Below are positions 55,278 through 64,000 of a DNA stretch of 64,000 nt, in pieces. Every line of letters starts with the position of its first letter. The first letter of the stretch is position 1. The notes under the pieces are model-generated. The model saw nothing but the letters and a program-made list of their open reading frames with translations. It searched no databases and was not told the origin of the DNA. The translations under genes were made by a program, and so were the position numbers. The stretch comes from Thalassospira sp. HJ (GTDB lineage: Bacteria; Pseudomonadota; Alphaproteobacteria; Rhodospirillales; Thalassospiraceae). The DNA lies in assembly GCF_000948415.1 (NCBI RefSeq), contig NZ_JYII01000007.1, positions 1 to 64,000 on the forward strand, given 5' to 3'.

Positions 55278-56347
55278 ATCTTTCGCGCATTACCAAATGC
55301 TTTGGCGATTATCGGGCGGTCAATCAGGTCTCGCTTGATATTGCCGATGGTGAATTCGTGGCACTTCTGGGGCCGTCGGGCTGTGGCAAGACAACGCTTT
55401 TACGGTTGCTCGCCGGGTTCGAAGAACCCGATCACGGGCAGATTTCGCTGGGCGGTCAGATCATGGCAAGCCCGGAAAACGGGATCATGATCAGCCCCGA
55501 AGACCGCAATCTTGGCATCGTGTTTCAGTCCTATGCCCTGTGGCCGCATATGTCGGTCGCGCGCAATGTCGGCTATCCGCTTGAGGTGCGCGGGCTAAAC
55601 CGTGCTGATCAGGATCGCAAGATTGCCGAGGCCCTCGATATCGTCGCCCTTGGCCCCTATGCCGATCGCAGCCCGTCCGAGCTTTCCGGTGGACAGCGTC
55701 AGCGTGTTGCATTGGCACGCTGCCTTGTCATGGAGCCGCGCGCGGTATTGCTCGATGAGCCATTGGCGAACCTTGATGTGCATTTGCGTGAAACCATGCA
55801 GCAGGCCTTTCTTGATTTCCATCGCCGCACCGGCGCGACGATGATTTACGTCACCCATGATCAGTCCGAAGCCATGGCGATGGCAGACCGGATTGCCGTG
55901 ATGGACAAGGGCCATATTCGCCAGATGGCCGCCCCCGAAACGCTGTACCGCGAACCCGCCGATCTGATGGTGGCAGGCTTTGTCGGGGCAGGGGCTGTGC
56001 TGCCGGTGCAAGGTGTTACGGTCGGAAGAGATGGAAACTGCTCCGTCCAGCTGGGTGACTGCAGCCTTACCGCCCGCATCTGCCAGAAACTGGCCGATGG
56101 CATCACCAATACCAATGCCGGTCTTTGTCTGCGGCCCGAAGACGTCTGGGTTGCTGACGAAGCGCCGTTGCGCGGGCAGGTCGACGATTGCGTCTATCTC
56201 GGTGGGCGGTTCCGCCTGTCGGTCCGGATTGGTGCGGATCACACGGTTCCGGTCTATTCCAACCGCCGAGCGCGGATTGGTGAGCAGGTCGGATTGAAAG
56301 TATCAGACGGCTGGGTGTTTGATCGCATGGCAGGTGAGGCCGCCTGA
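55265..56347 (+). CDS. ABC transporter ATP-binding protein
   Basis: The 360-residue ATPase energises the importer at the cytoplasmic face. Walker A is GPSGCGKTTLLR, Q-loop FQSYALWPHM, signature LSGGQRQRVALAR, Walker B LLDEPLANLD, switch VTHDQSEA. A C-terminal TOBE-like domain starts near 235. The start is GTG at 55265, inside the permease gene, behind AAAGGAG. The stop shares a base with the next start (TGATG). Confidence 0.95.
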   Translation: MADINLSRITKCFGDYRAVNQVSLDIADGEFVALLGPSGCGKTTLLRLLAGFEEPDHGQISLGGQIMASPENGIMISPEDRNLGIVFQSYALWPHMSVARNVGYPLEVRGLNRADQDRKIAEALDIVALGPYADRSPSELSGGQRQRVALARCLVMEPRAVLLDEPLANLDVHLRETMQQAFLDFHRRTGATMIYVTHDQSEAMAMADRIAVMDKGHIRQMAAPETLYREPADLMVAGFVGAGAVLPVQGVTVGRDGNCSVQLGDCSLTARICQKLADGITNTNAGLCLRPEDVWVADEAPLRGQVDDCVYLGGRFRLSVRIGADHTVPVYSNRRARIGEQVGLKVSDGWVFDRMAGEAA

Positions 56348-57435
56348 TGTCAGCCCGTATGCGTGTTCTTTCAGGTCTTGGTGAAAAAGGCCCGGCCTGT
56401 TTGCGACTGGAATTTTTTAACCGGCGCTGGCTGCTTGATTGCGGTGTCGGCCCGGAAAGCGATCAGGGATTTGATCCGGCGTGGCTCAATAAAGTTAACG
56501 CTGTTTTCATTACCCACGACCATATCGATCATATCGGGGCGGCGGGCGAAATCGTTGATGCCGGTTTGCCGATCTATTGCACCGAAGTCACCGCGCGCTC
56601 GCTTCCCAAGGGGGCGAATGTCGTGCCCTTGCCACCGTTTGGGGAAATTCAGGTTGATGGCGTCACGGTCACGACCGGGCGCACGGGGCATTCCTTTGGC
56701 GGGGTGTGGTTGCATTTCGAACTGGGCGGTGGGGTGCTCTATTCCGGCGATTTCTGCCAGGAATCGGGTTACTTCCTTTATGACGTGCCGCCGGACGCTG
56801 CGACCGTGTTACTCGATGCGTCCTATGGCATGGAACAACTCACCCAGCAGGTCCGTATTGATGGCTTGCTGACCACCATGGCGAAGCTTGATGGGCAAAT
56901 CCTGTTTCCCGTGCCGCCAAGTGGCCGGGCGGCGGAAATGGCGCTTTTGTTTGAACGCCATGGTCTGACCGACTGGTCGATGGATGATCGCTGCTACGGG
57001 CAGGTCAAGCAGGTGCTTGATGCCCATGGATCGGATTACGTCGCAGGTGATGCCATTCGTCAACTGCGCGCGCTTAAGGACAAGGCAAAGCATTTCAATG
57101 CCGATGCACGGCTGCTGTTGTGTCATGCACCATGCGCGACCTTTGGCAAGGCGCGTGAACTGATTGATCAGTGGCAGGATGCAGGTCGGATGGGGTCAAG
57201 TGCGCATGTGATCTTTACCGGCTTCATGCCGATCGAGGCCCGCAAGATGGTCGAAAAGGGCCATGCGCATTTCAGGCGCTGGAACGTGCATCCGTTGGCA
57301 AGCCACGTGATCGACCTTGCCAATCAGTGCCATGCCATGCAGGTCGTGCCGCTTTTCACCAGCCGACCAGAGGATTTTGGACTTGTCGACGGGTTTGACG
57401 GGCGGCTACAGCTTGCGGATCGGTTCTATTTGTAA
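56347..57435 (+). CDS. Metallo-beta-lactamase-fold hydrolase in ABC operon
   Basis: The 362-residue protein has the metal motif THDHIDH (His57, His59, Asp61, His62), further likely ligands in TGRTGHSFGG and VLYSGDF, and a long C-terminal half (PVPPSGRAAEMALL, HVIFTGFMPIEARKM, WNVHPLASHV) recalling the beta-CASP arrangement of RNA-processing nucleases. It could instead be a phosphodiesterase acting on the imported compound. It overlaps the ATPase by one base, so it is part of the same expression unit. Confidence 0.82.
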   Translation: MSARMRVLSGLGEKGPACLRLEFFNRRWLLDCGVGPESDQGFDPAWLNKVNAVFITHDHIDHIGAAGEIVDAGLPIYCTEVTARSLPKGANVVPLPPFGEIQVDGVTVTTGRTGHSFGGVWLHFELGGGVLYSGDFCQESGYFLYDVPPDAATVLLDASYGMEQLTQQVRIDGLLTTMAKLDGQILFPVPPSGRAAEMALLFERHGLTDWSMDDRCYGQVKQVLDAHGSDYVAGDAIRQLRALKDKAKHFNADARLLLCHAPCATFGKARELIDQWQDAGRMGSSAHVIFTGFMPIEARKMVEKGHAHFRRWNVHPLASHVIDLANQCHAMQVVPLFTSRPEDFGLVDGFDGRLQLADRFYL

Positions 57436-57469
57436 TGCATGCGTTTTCCAACAAAGGTGATGTCCGGTC

Positions 57470-58060
57470 ATGATCTATGCCGCTGAAAAGTTCGATTTTC
57501 CCAGCCTGCCGTTTGTTTTCATCCGGCATGGGGAAACCGATGCCAACCGGGCGGGCATCATTGCCGGGTCAAACGAACCGCCACTCAACGATACCGGGCG
57601 CGCACAGGCGTTGGCGATTGCGCCGCTCATGGCGATGGCAAAATGGCGGGCGGTTTATGTCAGCCCGCAGGACCGGGCCCGGACAACGGCAAATCTGGTG
57701 CTGGCTGACTATGAGGCCAAGGTGCTGGATGGGTTGCGCGAACGTCATTGGGGCGATCTGGAAGGTCGCCCGATTGCCGAGCTGTGTCCACGCTTTGACA
57801 CGCCACCAAACGGGGAAGGGTTTGATGCCATGTGTCAGCGCGTGTCCTTTGCCATGCAACAGGCTCTGGCCGAGGTCAGTGATGACCTGACGGTGATTGT
57901 CGCCCATTCCGGTGTGGCGCGCTGCATTCTTTACATGACCGGGTTTGAGGCTGATGGCCCGCGCGTACCCAACGCGACCCCGATCCTGTTTCGCCCGACC
58001 AAGGATGGTTGGGACTATGAAAATCTGACCGAAAACCTGATCAAGGAGATTTCCGCGTGA
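57470..58060 (+). CDS. Histidine phosphatase (phosphoglycerate-mutase-like)
   Basis: The 196-residue histidine phosphatase superfamily enzyme has the phosphoacceptor motif FIRHGETDANRAG with Arg19-His20-Gly21, LNDTGRAQA, YVSPQDRARTTA, LRERHWGDLEG and the second His in VIVAHSGVARC. It removes phosphate from a small molecule or acts as a mutase; the operon context favours a phosphatase on the imported substrate. Its stop overlaps the next start (GTGA). Confidence 0.9.
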   Translation: MIYAAEKFDFPSLPFVFIRHGETDANRAGIIAGSNEPPLNDTGRAQALAIAPLMAMAKWRAVYVSPQDRARTTANLVLADYEAKVLDGLRERHWGDLEGRPIAELCPRFDTPPNGEGFDAMCQRVSFAMQQALAEVSDDLTVIVAHSGVARCILYMTGFEADGPRVPNATPILFRPTKDGWDYENLTENLIKEISA

Positions 58061-58542
58061 CCGAACCCAAAGCCCGTGATGCGCGTGATGCTGCCAAGGA
58101 CGCTGTGGTGTTTGATATGGATGGCACACTGGCGCATTTTGATGCCGATGCTTTGGGGCATCTGGTTCATGGTGTGGAAAAGCAATGGGATGCGTTCTTT
58201 GACGCCATGGACCACGCCAAACCGATTGAAAATATCGAGAAGCTGCTGCGTATCCTGCATGCATCGGGCCACGCGATCCTGATCTGTTCAGGCCGCCCGG
58301 CAGGCTGGCAACATCGCTCAGAATCCTGGCTGCGTGCGCACGACATTCCCTTTGATGGCATGTATCTGCGCCCCGAAGATGCCGATCACCGCACCGATGA
58401 AGAGGTTAAGGAGGACCTATTGGCCAAGATCATCGAGGATGGTTTCAATCCTTGGCTGGTCGTCGATGATCGCAGACGCGTGGTTGATAAATGGCGTGAT
58501 ATGGGCCTGACCTGTTTGCAGTGTGCGCCCGGCGAGTTTTGA
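58057..58542 (+). CDS. HAD phosphatase resembling PNKP 3'-phosphatase
   Basis: The 161-residue HAD enzyme has nucleophile Asp20 and Asp22 in VVFDMDGTLAHF, Ser78 in LICSGRP, and the acidic motif LVVDDRRRVVDKW (Asp137-138). The tail WRDMGLTCLQCAPGEF strongly recalls the end of the T4 polynucleotide kinase 3'-phosphatase domain, and RTDEEVKEDLL matches its conserved region. No kinase domain is present. The start is GTG 58057 in a GTGA overlap. Last gene of the operon; the terminator follows. Confidence 0.85.
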   Translation: MTEPKARDARDAAKDAVVFDMDGTLAHFDADALGHLVHGVEKQWDAFFDAMDHAKPIENIEKLLRILHASGHAILICSGRPAGWQHRSESWLRAHDIPFDGMYLRPEDADHRTDEEVKEDLLAKIIEDGFNPWLVVDDRRRVVDKWRDMGLTCLQCAPGEF

Positions 58543-58570
58543 TCGTGAATTTTGAGTGTAAATTTTAATC

Positions 58571-58619
58571 ATCAGACAAATAAAAAGACCGGCCTTGCGC
58601 CGGTCTTTTCTGTCTGATT
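58571..58619. terminator. Bidirectional terminator, HAD / msrB
   Basis: AAAAGACCGGC-CTTGC-GCCGGTCTTTT, with outer arms CAGACA/TGTCTG extending the stem. It lies between convergent genes and overlaps the msrB stop region. Confidence 0.9.
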
Positions 58620-59058
58620 ATTCGAACAGGTGGCGATAATCGCCATATCCTTCGGCATCCAGATCCTCAATCGGGACGAAGCGGAGCGATGCGGAGTTGA
58701 TGCAGTAACGCAATCCCCCGCGATCCTGCGGGCCATCGGGGAAGACATGACCCAGATGGCTGTCACCGTGTTTGGAACGGACTTCAATCCGGCGCATGCC
58801 GTGCGTGTTGTCTTCCTTGGCGACGATATGTTCGGACTGAACCGGCTTTACAAAGCTTGGCCAGCCACAACCGCTATCGAACTTGTCGCGCGATGTAAAA
58901 AGCGGCTCTCCCGAGACGATATCAACATAAAGCCCGTCTTCCTTGTGATCCCAGAAGTCATTACGGAACGGCGGCTCGGTGCCGCTTTCCTGTGTCACAT
59001 GATACTGTTCGGGCGACAATTCGCGGATGGCATCCGGGTCTTTGTGATACTTGCTCAT
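58618..59058 (-). CDS. msrB: Peptide-methionine (R)-S-oxide reductase, zinc-free type
   Basis: MsrB reduces methionine-R-sulfoxide in proteins. The 146 residues have [27 protein letters not shown] (Cys64, possible resolving residue), [14 protein letters not shown] and the catalytic Cys119 in [12 protein letters not shown]. The two CxxC pairs that hold structural zinc in many MsrBs are replaced ([18 protein letters not shown]), so this is the zinc-free form. No signal peptide, so it acts in the cytoplasm. Single gene. Confidence 0.95.
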   Translation of the reverse strand: MSKYHKDPDAIRELSPEQYHVTQESGTEPPFRNDFWDHKEDGLYVDIVSGEPLFTSRDKFDSGCGWPSFVKPVQSEHIVAKEDNTHGMRRIEVRSKHGDSHLGHVFPDGPQDRGGLRYCINSASLRFVPIEDLDAEGYGDYRHLFE

Positions 59059-59174
59059 ATTTCGTCACTCCGCCTTTGGATTCTTGGGTCTTTTGTTACT
59101 TGTCCCCAAAAATGGTCGGATTATCTCACTTGTCCAGTGAGTTCACACCGAATTGACATCGAAGTCCATTTCGA

Positions 59175-59651
59175 TCAGCCCTGACACCAGGGTTGTCGTT
59201 TGGTTTTGCCATCATAGGGGCGGGCAAGGCCGTTTGCGATCAGCTCAAGATCAAGCGGGCTGCCATCAATCCTGACAGATGCCACAACACGCCCGCCATA
59301 TCGGCCCCATTCCGGTTCGCAGAATTCCACGTTTGTTGCGGCCTTCAGGCGTTGGCGGGCATAGTCGCGGGCCTTTTGCGCGAGTTGCTTTTCGCTTTCG
59401 CATTTGCCGCGCACTTCCGGCGTATCGACCCCGCGTACGCGCACCGACATATTGGCGATTTCTTCGGGCAGGCCCGGAATGGCGACATAGATGGTGTCGC
59501 CGTCATAGGCATAATTGCCGCGATATTCACGCAGCGGCCAGTCATAGCAGGCCGCAACGGCCGGAATGCTGGTGAGCAGTGTAACTGCGGCTGTGCATGC
59601 CATGAGGGCACGTTTGGTAAATCGGGATGTGGGGTGGTTCGACGTCATCAT
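59175..59651 (-). CDS. Secreted thermonuclease-like (SNase) protein
   Basis: The 158-residue protein has a signal peptide ending AVAAC (about residue 35). Its staphylococcal-nuclease fold shows YDGDTIYVAIPG, VRVRGVDTPEVRGKCESE, KARDYARQRL and DLELIANGLARPYDG. The key Arg of VRGVDTPE and the Asp residues are present; the catalytic pair after the EKQLAQKA helix is less clear. It is likely a periplasmic or secreted nuclease, or a catalytically weakened relative. The AAA gene lies 11 bp upstream on the same strand. Confidence 0.85.
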   Translation of the reverse strand: MMTSNHPTSRFTKRALMACTAAVTLLTSIPAVAACYDWPLREYRGNYAYDGDTIYVAIPGLPEEIANMSVRVRGVDTPEVRGKCESEKQLAQKARDYARQRLKAATNVEFCEPEWGRYGGRVVASVRIDGSPLDLELIANGLARPYDGKTKRQPWCQG

Positions 59652-59662
59652 GGGGCTGTTTC

Positions 59663-60217
59663 TTAGAGTTTGAGACGGGCAAGGATCTGGGCGGCGCGCT
59701 GTTCGACCGGGCCTTTGCGAATTTCGACGAGTTCATAGCCGCATTCATGATAGGTCCGGCACAGCACGACATATGTTCTGACGGCCTCGGAAAAGCTTTG
59801 TGTTCGCGCAGCATCGGTTTTGTAAATTTCCGACCAGGGCGGCAGGACGAACGCCACCCGGTGATAGCGATAAGTCTTGATCGCGCGCATCAGATCGGGG
59901 TTTTCCGGAAGACCACTTAGCCTTCGATGGGCGAGCGTATCGGGCAGGCCGCGATCACAGAAAACCGTGCGCGGATGGTTTTGAATACCTTCCTGCCAGG
60001 CGCGAATAGACCTTCGATACATCAGACCGGCATAGGCATCATTATCATCCCATGGCAGGGCGGTGCCGCCGCGTTCGATCTGTTCTTCGATGATGGCACG
60101 CGCCACCTCGGGGCTGGTGTCAAAGCCCCGGTCATCAAGATGATTGATCAATGTGGTTTTGCCCGTACCGGGACCGCCGGTCAGGACAACAAGGTTGGAC
60201 GTTATTGGTGTTTGCAT
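59663..60217 (-). CDS. AAA-family ATPase/kinase-like protein (AAA_28)
   Basis: The 184-residue P-loop protein shows VVLTGGPGTGKTTLINHL (Walker A), the conserved SPEVARAIIEEQI and FCDRGLPDTLAH (Walker B-like), with VFLPPW-like FVLPPWSEIYKTDAARTQ further on. This is the compact AAA_28 family, which resembles small-molecule kinases; the substrate is unknown. I chose ATG 60217; a GTG at 60241 is possible. The SNase gene follows 11 bp after the stop, so they may be co-transcribed. Confidence 0.8.
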   Translation of the reverse strand: MQTPITSNLVVLTGGPGTGKTTLINHLDDRGFDTSPEVARAIIEEQIERGGTALPWDDNDAYAGLMYRRSIRAWQEGIQNHPRTVFCDRGLPDTLAHRRLSGLPENPDLMRAIKTYRYHRVAFVLPPWSEIYKTDAARTQSFSEAVRTYVVLCRTYHECGYELVEIRKGPVEQRAAQILARLKL

Positions 60218-60395
60218 TCGTGTTCGTGTCTCCGCAAGCACGCCGTTCTGGTCGGGCTTTGCGGCAAGGGGATGGCAATATTGTTGTTGGTTTTGGGTGT
60301 TGCGCCGTTAGCGCAAGACCGGCTTTTTACCGGCTTGGTCGGGCAAGTCAACGGCAAAGAAAAGGCAAGGGCGGGGCAGTGTGCCGAGCGCGTGT

Positions 60396-61460
60396 TTAAG
60401 CGCAGCCTTCGATCAATGTAATCGCATCTGTTCCGGCGTGAATGGCAATGACGGTGCCGTTTTCATCAATCTCGAACCGGATGCCGCGCGTTTGGGCGTC
60501 ATCCTGCCACCAGGTGATGTATTTCCCGGTCGGGCCAAGATATTCGTGCTCTTCCTCGATTAATTTCTGACCGCTAAAGGCGGCATAAACGTCATCACGG
60601 GTCGAGCCGATTGAAAGCCCGTTTGATGTGCGCACAAGGCTGGTGGCGACATCGTGCTCGTCACCATAAAGCGAAACGCGTGCAAGGCTGCCATCAAGGA
60701 TCATGTAACCCAGTCCGAACGGATCAAGCTCGCGCTGAAGATAGGTGCAGCTTTCATCATCCCCGGCAATGAAGGCATCAAGCCGCGGGCCGATGGCCTT
60801 GCGCAACTCAGTGTCGCTCATGCCAATCCGGGCCGGGCCATAACCCTGTTCCGACAAAACAGCAAGGCGGGTGGCGATGGCGTCGGTGATGGCAAGATCA
60901 ATGATCGCCGTGCTGCCGTCATAGCGGATTTTACCCGGTGTCACCGTCTGATGCAGATGAACCTGTGGCCAGCTGTTGCCGCCAACCCAGTCAGTAGGAA
61001 ACAGAAGGTTGGTTTCAGGTTGCAGGCACAGTTGGTCGGCCTTGCTCAACACATCCTTATGCCGTGCCTTCACGACCAGCGGGATATCCATGCAGATCGT
61101 CTGTGGGACATCTTCCATCCAGCTGACCGGGATGCCCGGATCATCGCACGTTTCGGGATCGGGGCGCAGTTCGCAATAGGGCGGGACAATATTGTCCATG
61201 ACGAAATCAAGCCGCATCGGACCTTTGCCCGCGGTGAAGACAAGGGTTTCAAGCGCCTCTTCATCGGGCTCAAGCCATTCAAAATGATTGATCGCCCAGG
61301 CGGTTGTTGCACGCATGTCCATGACCGCCAAGGTCGTATGCCCGTCCGGCTCTGACAAATCATTCAGGCTGTCATTGCTTTCAGTGCCAAGCGCGCTCGT
61401 CGCCAGCAAGGGCGCACAAGCGACAATCAGGGTGCTGAGATATCGAACGCCTATGGGCAT
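60396..61460 (-). CDS. Exported protein of unknown function
   Basis: The 354-residue protein starts MPIGVRYLSTLIVACAPLLA, a signal peptide with likely cleavage after ALG (about 25). The mature part has five or six Cys (PYCELRPDPETCDD, QTICMD, QLCLQPE, DESCTYL), suggesting disulfides in the periplasm. The C-terminal region GLSIGSTRDDVYAAFSGQ is a repeat-like unit seen in several exported proteins (compare GPARIGMSDTELRKAIGP in the middle). I do not recognise a function. Confidence 0.7.
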   Translation of the reverse strand: MPIGVRYLSTLIVACAPLLATSALGTESNDSLNDLSEPDGHTTLAVMDMRATTAWAINHFEWLEPDEEALETLVFTAGKGPMRLDFVMDNIVPPYCELRPDPETCDDPGIPVSWMEDVPQTICMDIPLVVKARHKDVLSKADQLCLQPETNLLFPTDWVGGNSWPQVHLHQTVTPGKIRYDGSTAIIDLAITDAIATRLAVLSEQGYGPARIGMSDTELRKAIGPRLDAFIAGDDESCTYLQRELDPFGLGYMILDGSLARVSLYGDEHDVATSLVRTSNGLSIGSTRDDVYAAFSGQKLIEEEHEYLGPTGKYITWWQDDAQTRGIRFEIDENGTVIAIHAGTDAITLIEGCA

Positions 61461-61581
61461 GCTTTACCTTTGGTCACAACATGTCTTGTTTTGTCTCAGA
61501 AGCTTACGCCAGTTTTCGGGCGGCGCACAGCGCAAACAACAGTGCAAACAATTGCATTGTTAAAGCTCCAGTTGCGTGGGC

Positions 61582-62568
61582 CTAACCCTGTGGTTTTTCG
61601 ATGCGGGCAAGGATATGGTCGGACACCAGCTGTGCCGATGGCGAAAGCCGATGGCCGCGTGCGGTAATCAGGCTATAGGGTTTGATTTCAATCGCGCTAT
61701 CAAATGGCAGTTCGGTAATCAGCCCGCCACTGGTCAGAAGGGTTGTGACTTCCTCCGCCATCGGCGCGATGGCGTTGGTATCGGCCAAGGTCGCCAGCGT
61801 CACCAGAAGGGATGCCGAGTTCAAGCTTGAATGCGGCAGAGGCAGGTGACGCGAAATAAACACATCCTCGATCGTGCGGCGCATCAGGTTGCCCGGCGGT
61901 GGCAGGATCCATTCAAACTGCGCCAGCCGTGCCAGTGTGATCGGCTTGTTGCCCTTAAGCAGCGGATGGCCAGTGCGGACCATCAGGCGGATTTTCTCGC
62001 TCCTGATTTCGCGGATGTTAAACAGGCGCGGGTCCATGTCCTCGGGCACGCGGCCAATGACAAAGTCATGATCACCGGCAAGCAAGTCCTTGATCAGCAA
62101 ATGCGATGGTCCGACCCCGACATGGGCTTCAAGCAGGGAATTGACCGCCTGAACGCTGCGGATCGCGGGCACCACCAAATCAACTGCGGCCGCCGTCACA
62201 GCCCCGACAAAGACCGTGCCGCCACCATGTTTGATATCTTCGATCTCGCGTTCGGCTTCGCGGATTTCAATCAGCATGCTGCGCGCGCGCCTTGCAAGGG
62301 CGCGACCGGCATTGGTCATTTCGATCCCGCGCGGACTTCGCACGCATAAGCGGGCTTCAAGAATCGATTCCATTTCAGATAGCAAACGCGATGCAGCCGG
62401 TTGTGATGTTTTCAACATTTCGGCCGCCAGACTGATCTGGCCGGTTTCTTCCATCGCGACAATCATGCGCAGGTGACTGAGTTTCAAGCCACGCTGAAAC
62501 AGGTTCCCTGACCGGAAAAGCAGGGATTTCGCGGAGCTGAGCGGTTGTTGCGGTGATGTTTTGGCCAT
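61582..62568 (-). CDS. gbpR: LysR-type regulator, GbpR-like
   Basis: The 328-residue LysR protein has its helix-turn-helix at about 30-75 (LKLSHLRMIVAMEETGQISL, MLKTSQPAASRLLSEME) and an effector domain after it. I chose ATG 62568 behind GGAGGACC. Divergence from a ChvE-type sugar-binding gene is the gbpR-chvE arrangement known from Agrobacterium and Azospirillum, in which the regulator responds to galactose-type sugars. This fits the dgoKA genes elsewhere in the window. Confidence 0.88.
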   Translation of the reverse strand: MAKTSPQQPLSSAKSLLFRSGNLFQRGLKLSHLRMIVAMEETGQISLAAEMLKTSQPAASRLLSEMESILEARLCVRSPRGIEMTNAGRALARRARSMLIEIREAEREIEDIKHGGGTVFVGAVTAAAVDLVVPAIRSVQAVNSLLEAHVGVGPSHLLIKDLLAGDHDFVIGRVPEDMDPRLFNIREIRSEKIRLMVRTGHPLLKGNKPITLARLAQFEWILPPPGNLMRRTIEDVFISRHLPLPHSSLNSASLLVTLATLADTNAIAPMAEEVTTLLTSGGLITELPFDSAIEIKPYSLITARGHRLSPSAQLVSDHILARIEKPQG

Positions 62569-62799
62569 CTGGGGTCCTCCCGTATGGCGCGATTTTAGTA
62601 TATCAATTTTGATATGCAAGTTTCGAAATTGTTTATTTGATTGTTATGTAACGCGTCGGAATAATGGCGCCGTGTCCTTTGGGAAAGGGGATGCACATCA
62701 ATTGAAAACAAGACACGACGTATGCGGGCCAAGAATGCCTGTCAAAGTCGGGCGTAAATAAAAATGGCTGGTATGCCGTGTCTTTTAGGGAGGATAGCT

Positions 62800-63879
62800 A
62801 TGAAACGTCTCAGTGCCGTAATGGCAGGGGTCGCCTTTGGCGCGGCCGCAATGATGAGCCCGATGCTTTCGGGTGGTTACGCCCATGCCGCCGACAAAGG
62901 CTATGTAGGGATCGCAATGCCGACCAAATCTTCGTCGCGTTGGATTTCCGATGGTAATTCCATGGTCGAGCAGTTTGAAGCAGCCGGGTACAAAACCGAC
63001 CTTCAATATGCCGAAGATGATATTCCAAACCAGCTGTCCCAGATCGAGAACATGATCGTCAAAGGCGTTGATGTTCTGGTGATCGCAGCGATTGACGGCA
63101 CCACGCTTTCGAATGCGCTGGAAAACGCAGCCGCAGCAGGCATCAAGGTGTTTGCCTATGACCGCCTGATCGTCGAAAGCCCGAATGTCGATTACTATTC
63201 CACCTTTGATAACTTCAAGGTTGGCGTGCAGCAGGCAACCTCGCTGGTTGATGGCCTGATTGCATCGGGCGAGCCGCCCTATAACGTTGAGCTGTTCGGC
63301 GGGTCGCCGGACGATAACAATGCGTATTTCTTCTATAATGGCGCGATGTCGATCCTGCAGCCGCTGATCGACGAAGGCACCATCGTGATCAAGTCCGGCC
63401 AGATGGGTATGGACACCGTTGGTACGCTTCGTTGGGACGGTGCCGTCGCACAGGCGCGTATGGATAACCTTCTGTCGGCACATTACACCGACGAAGAAGT
63501 TGATGGCGTCCTTTCGCCGTATGATGGCCTGTCGATCGGTATCCTGTCATCGCTTAAGGGCGTTGGCTATGGTTCCGGCGATACCAAAATGCCGATCGTA
63601 ACCGGTCAGGATGCGGAACTGCCGTCGGTCAAGTCGATCCTTGCTGACGAACAGTATTCCACCATCTTCAAGGACACCCGCGAACTGGCCCGTGTCACCG
63701 TTTCGATGGTTGACAGCGTTCTTGCAGGCGAAAAGCCGACCATTAACGACACCAGCACCTATAACAACGGTGTCAAAGTTGTTCCTTCCTATCTGCTTGA
63801 GCCGATCATGGTCGACAAATCCAACTGGGAAGAAATCCTGGTCGGATCCGGCTATTACAGCAAAGAAGACGTGCAGTAA
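62800..63879 (+). CDS. chvE: Multiple-monosaccharide ABC transporter binding protein ChvE
   Basis: The 359-residue periplasmic receptor has a signal peptide ending AHAAD (about 29) and then [20 protein letters not shown], typical of Chv[47 protein letters not shown] and [14 protein letters not shown] follow. ChvE binds glucose, galactose, arabinose and related sugars for uptake, and in some bacteria for chemotaxis. I chose ATG 62800 behind GGGAGGA. The ATPase (mmsA/gguA) should follow; a GGGAGGA sits at the window's right edge. Confidence 0.95.
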   Translation: MKRLSAVMAGVAFGAAAMMSPMLSGGYAHAADKGYVGIAMPTKSSSRWISDGNSMVEQFEAAGYKTDLQYAEDDIPNQLSQIENMIVKGVDVLVIAAIDGTTLSNALENAAAAGIKVFAYDRLIVESPNVDYYSTFDNFKVGVQQATSLVDGLIASGEPPYNVELFGGSPDDNNAYFFYNGAMSILQPLIDEGTIVIKSGQMGMDTVGTLRWDGAVAQARMDNLLSAHYTDEEVDGVLSPYDGLSIGILSSLKGVGYGSGDTKMPIVTGQDAELPSVKSILADEQYSTIFKDTRELARVTVSMVDSVLAGEKPTINDTSTYNNGVKVVPSYLLEPIMVDKSNWEEILVGSGYYSKEDVQ

Positions 63880-63897
63880 GCACAACGGCGTAGACGG

Positions 63898-63941
63898 CCC
63901 CGGCGCATTTGCCGGGGTCGCGTTTCCGAGGGACTTTCGGA
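63898..63941 (+). other. Intercistronic hairpins after chvE
   Basis: CCCCGGC-GCATTT-GCCGGGG (63898-63917) and TTTCCGA-GGGAC-TTTCGGAAA-like arms (63923-63941) form stems without a T-run. They probably stabilise the abundant binding-protein mRNA relative to the transporter genes downstream. Confidence 0.55.
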
Positions 63942-64000
63942 AAACAAAGACCAAAGCAGATCAAGGCGCGGCTGGCTTGCCAGCGGCAGTGGGAGGACCG

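Noticed and set aside
52564-56347. Ferric-iron (Fbp) uptake operon
   Set aside because: The fold matches, but the DeoR regulator and co-translated phosphatases fit an organophosphate better; iron cannot be fully excluded.

Overview
The window looks like a chromosomal segment of a free-living alphaproteobacterium of the Rhodospirillales, most like Thalassospira. That assignment is an inference from gene content, codon style and the 5S rRNA - tRNA-fMet ending of an rrn operon; no database was searched. Most of the window is moderately GC-rich housekeeping and catabolic DNA. Two AT-rich inserts (about 1.4-3.3 kb and 24.6-26.8 kb) stand out from it.

Layout. 0-0.3 kb: end of an rrn operon (5S, tRNA-fMet). 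0.5-3.0 kb: a membrane ClpP-like hydrolase, then an AT-rich pair made of a trypsin-like protease and a three-helix membrane protein. 3.3-13.4 kb: catalase-peroxidase, a CDF metal transporter, the dgoK-dgoA-SDR sugar-acid genes, a GIY-YIG protein, an orphan periplasmic binding lipoprotein, a CDP-alcohol phosphatidyltransferase and an acetyltransferase. 13.7-24.6 kb: sulfate activation (cysD, cysNC), an MFS exporter, an aminotransferase, a cyanide-insensitive-type bd oxidase with a 40-residue third subunit, and a LysR/YeiH pair. 24.8-26.7 kb: an AT-rich RelA/SpoT-domain protein. 27-31 kb: DUF779 protein, aldehyde dehydrogenase and a divergent sigma-54 activator, with a recognisable -24/-12 promoter. 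31-42.6 kb: asnB, glpD, a Na/Pi transporter, a two-component system with a probable cation-sensing insert and a divergent periplasmic protein, and a class III nucleotide cyclase.

42.6-50.3 kb is the most unusual region: an R-body (refractile body, reb) locus on the minus strand. It has nine RebB-family genes of at least three subtypes, a tenth small ORF that may be joined to one of them by a -1 frameshift, an atypical sigma factor with a long proline-rich N-terminus, and two large unrecognised proteins. It ends beside tRNA-Thr(CGU). R-bodies are protein ribbons that unroll explosively; in Caedibacter they underlie killing of paramecia.

50.8-64 kb: a class II amidotransferase, then a DeoR regulator divergent from a six-gene overlapping operon (binding protein, double permease, ATPase, metallo-beta-lactamase hydrolase, histidine phosphatase, PNKP-like HAD phosphatase). 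This probably imports and dephosphorylates an organophosphate. It is followed by msrB, a secreted nuclease, an AAA ATPase and the gbpR-chvE sugar-uptake start, whose operon runs off the right edge.
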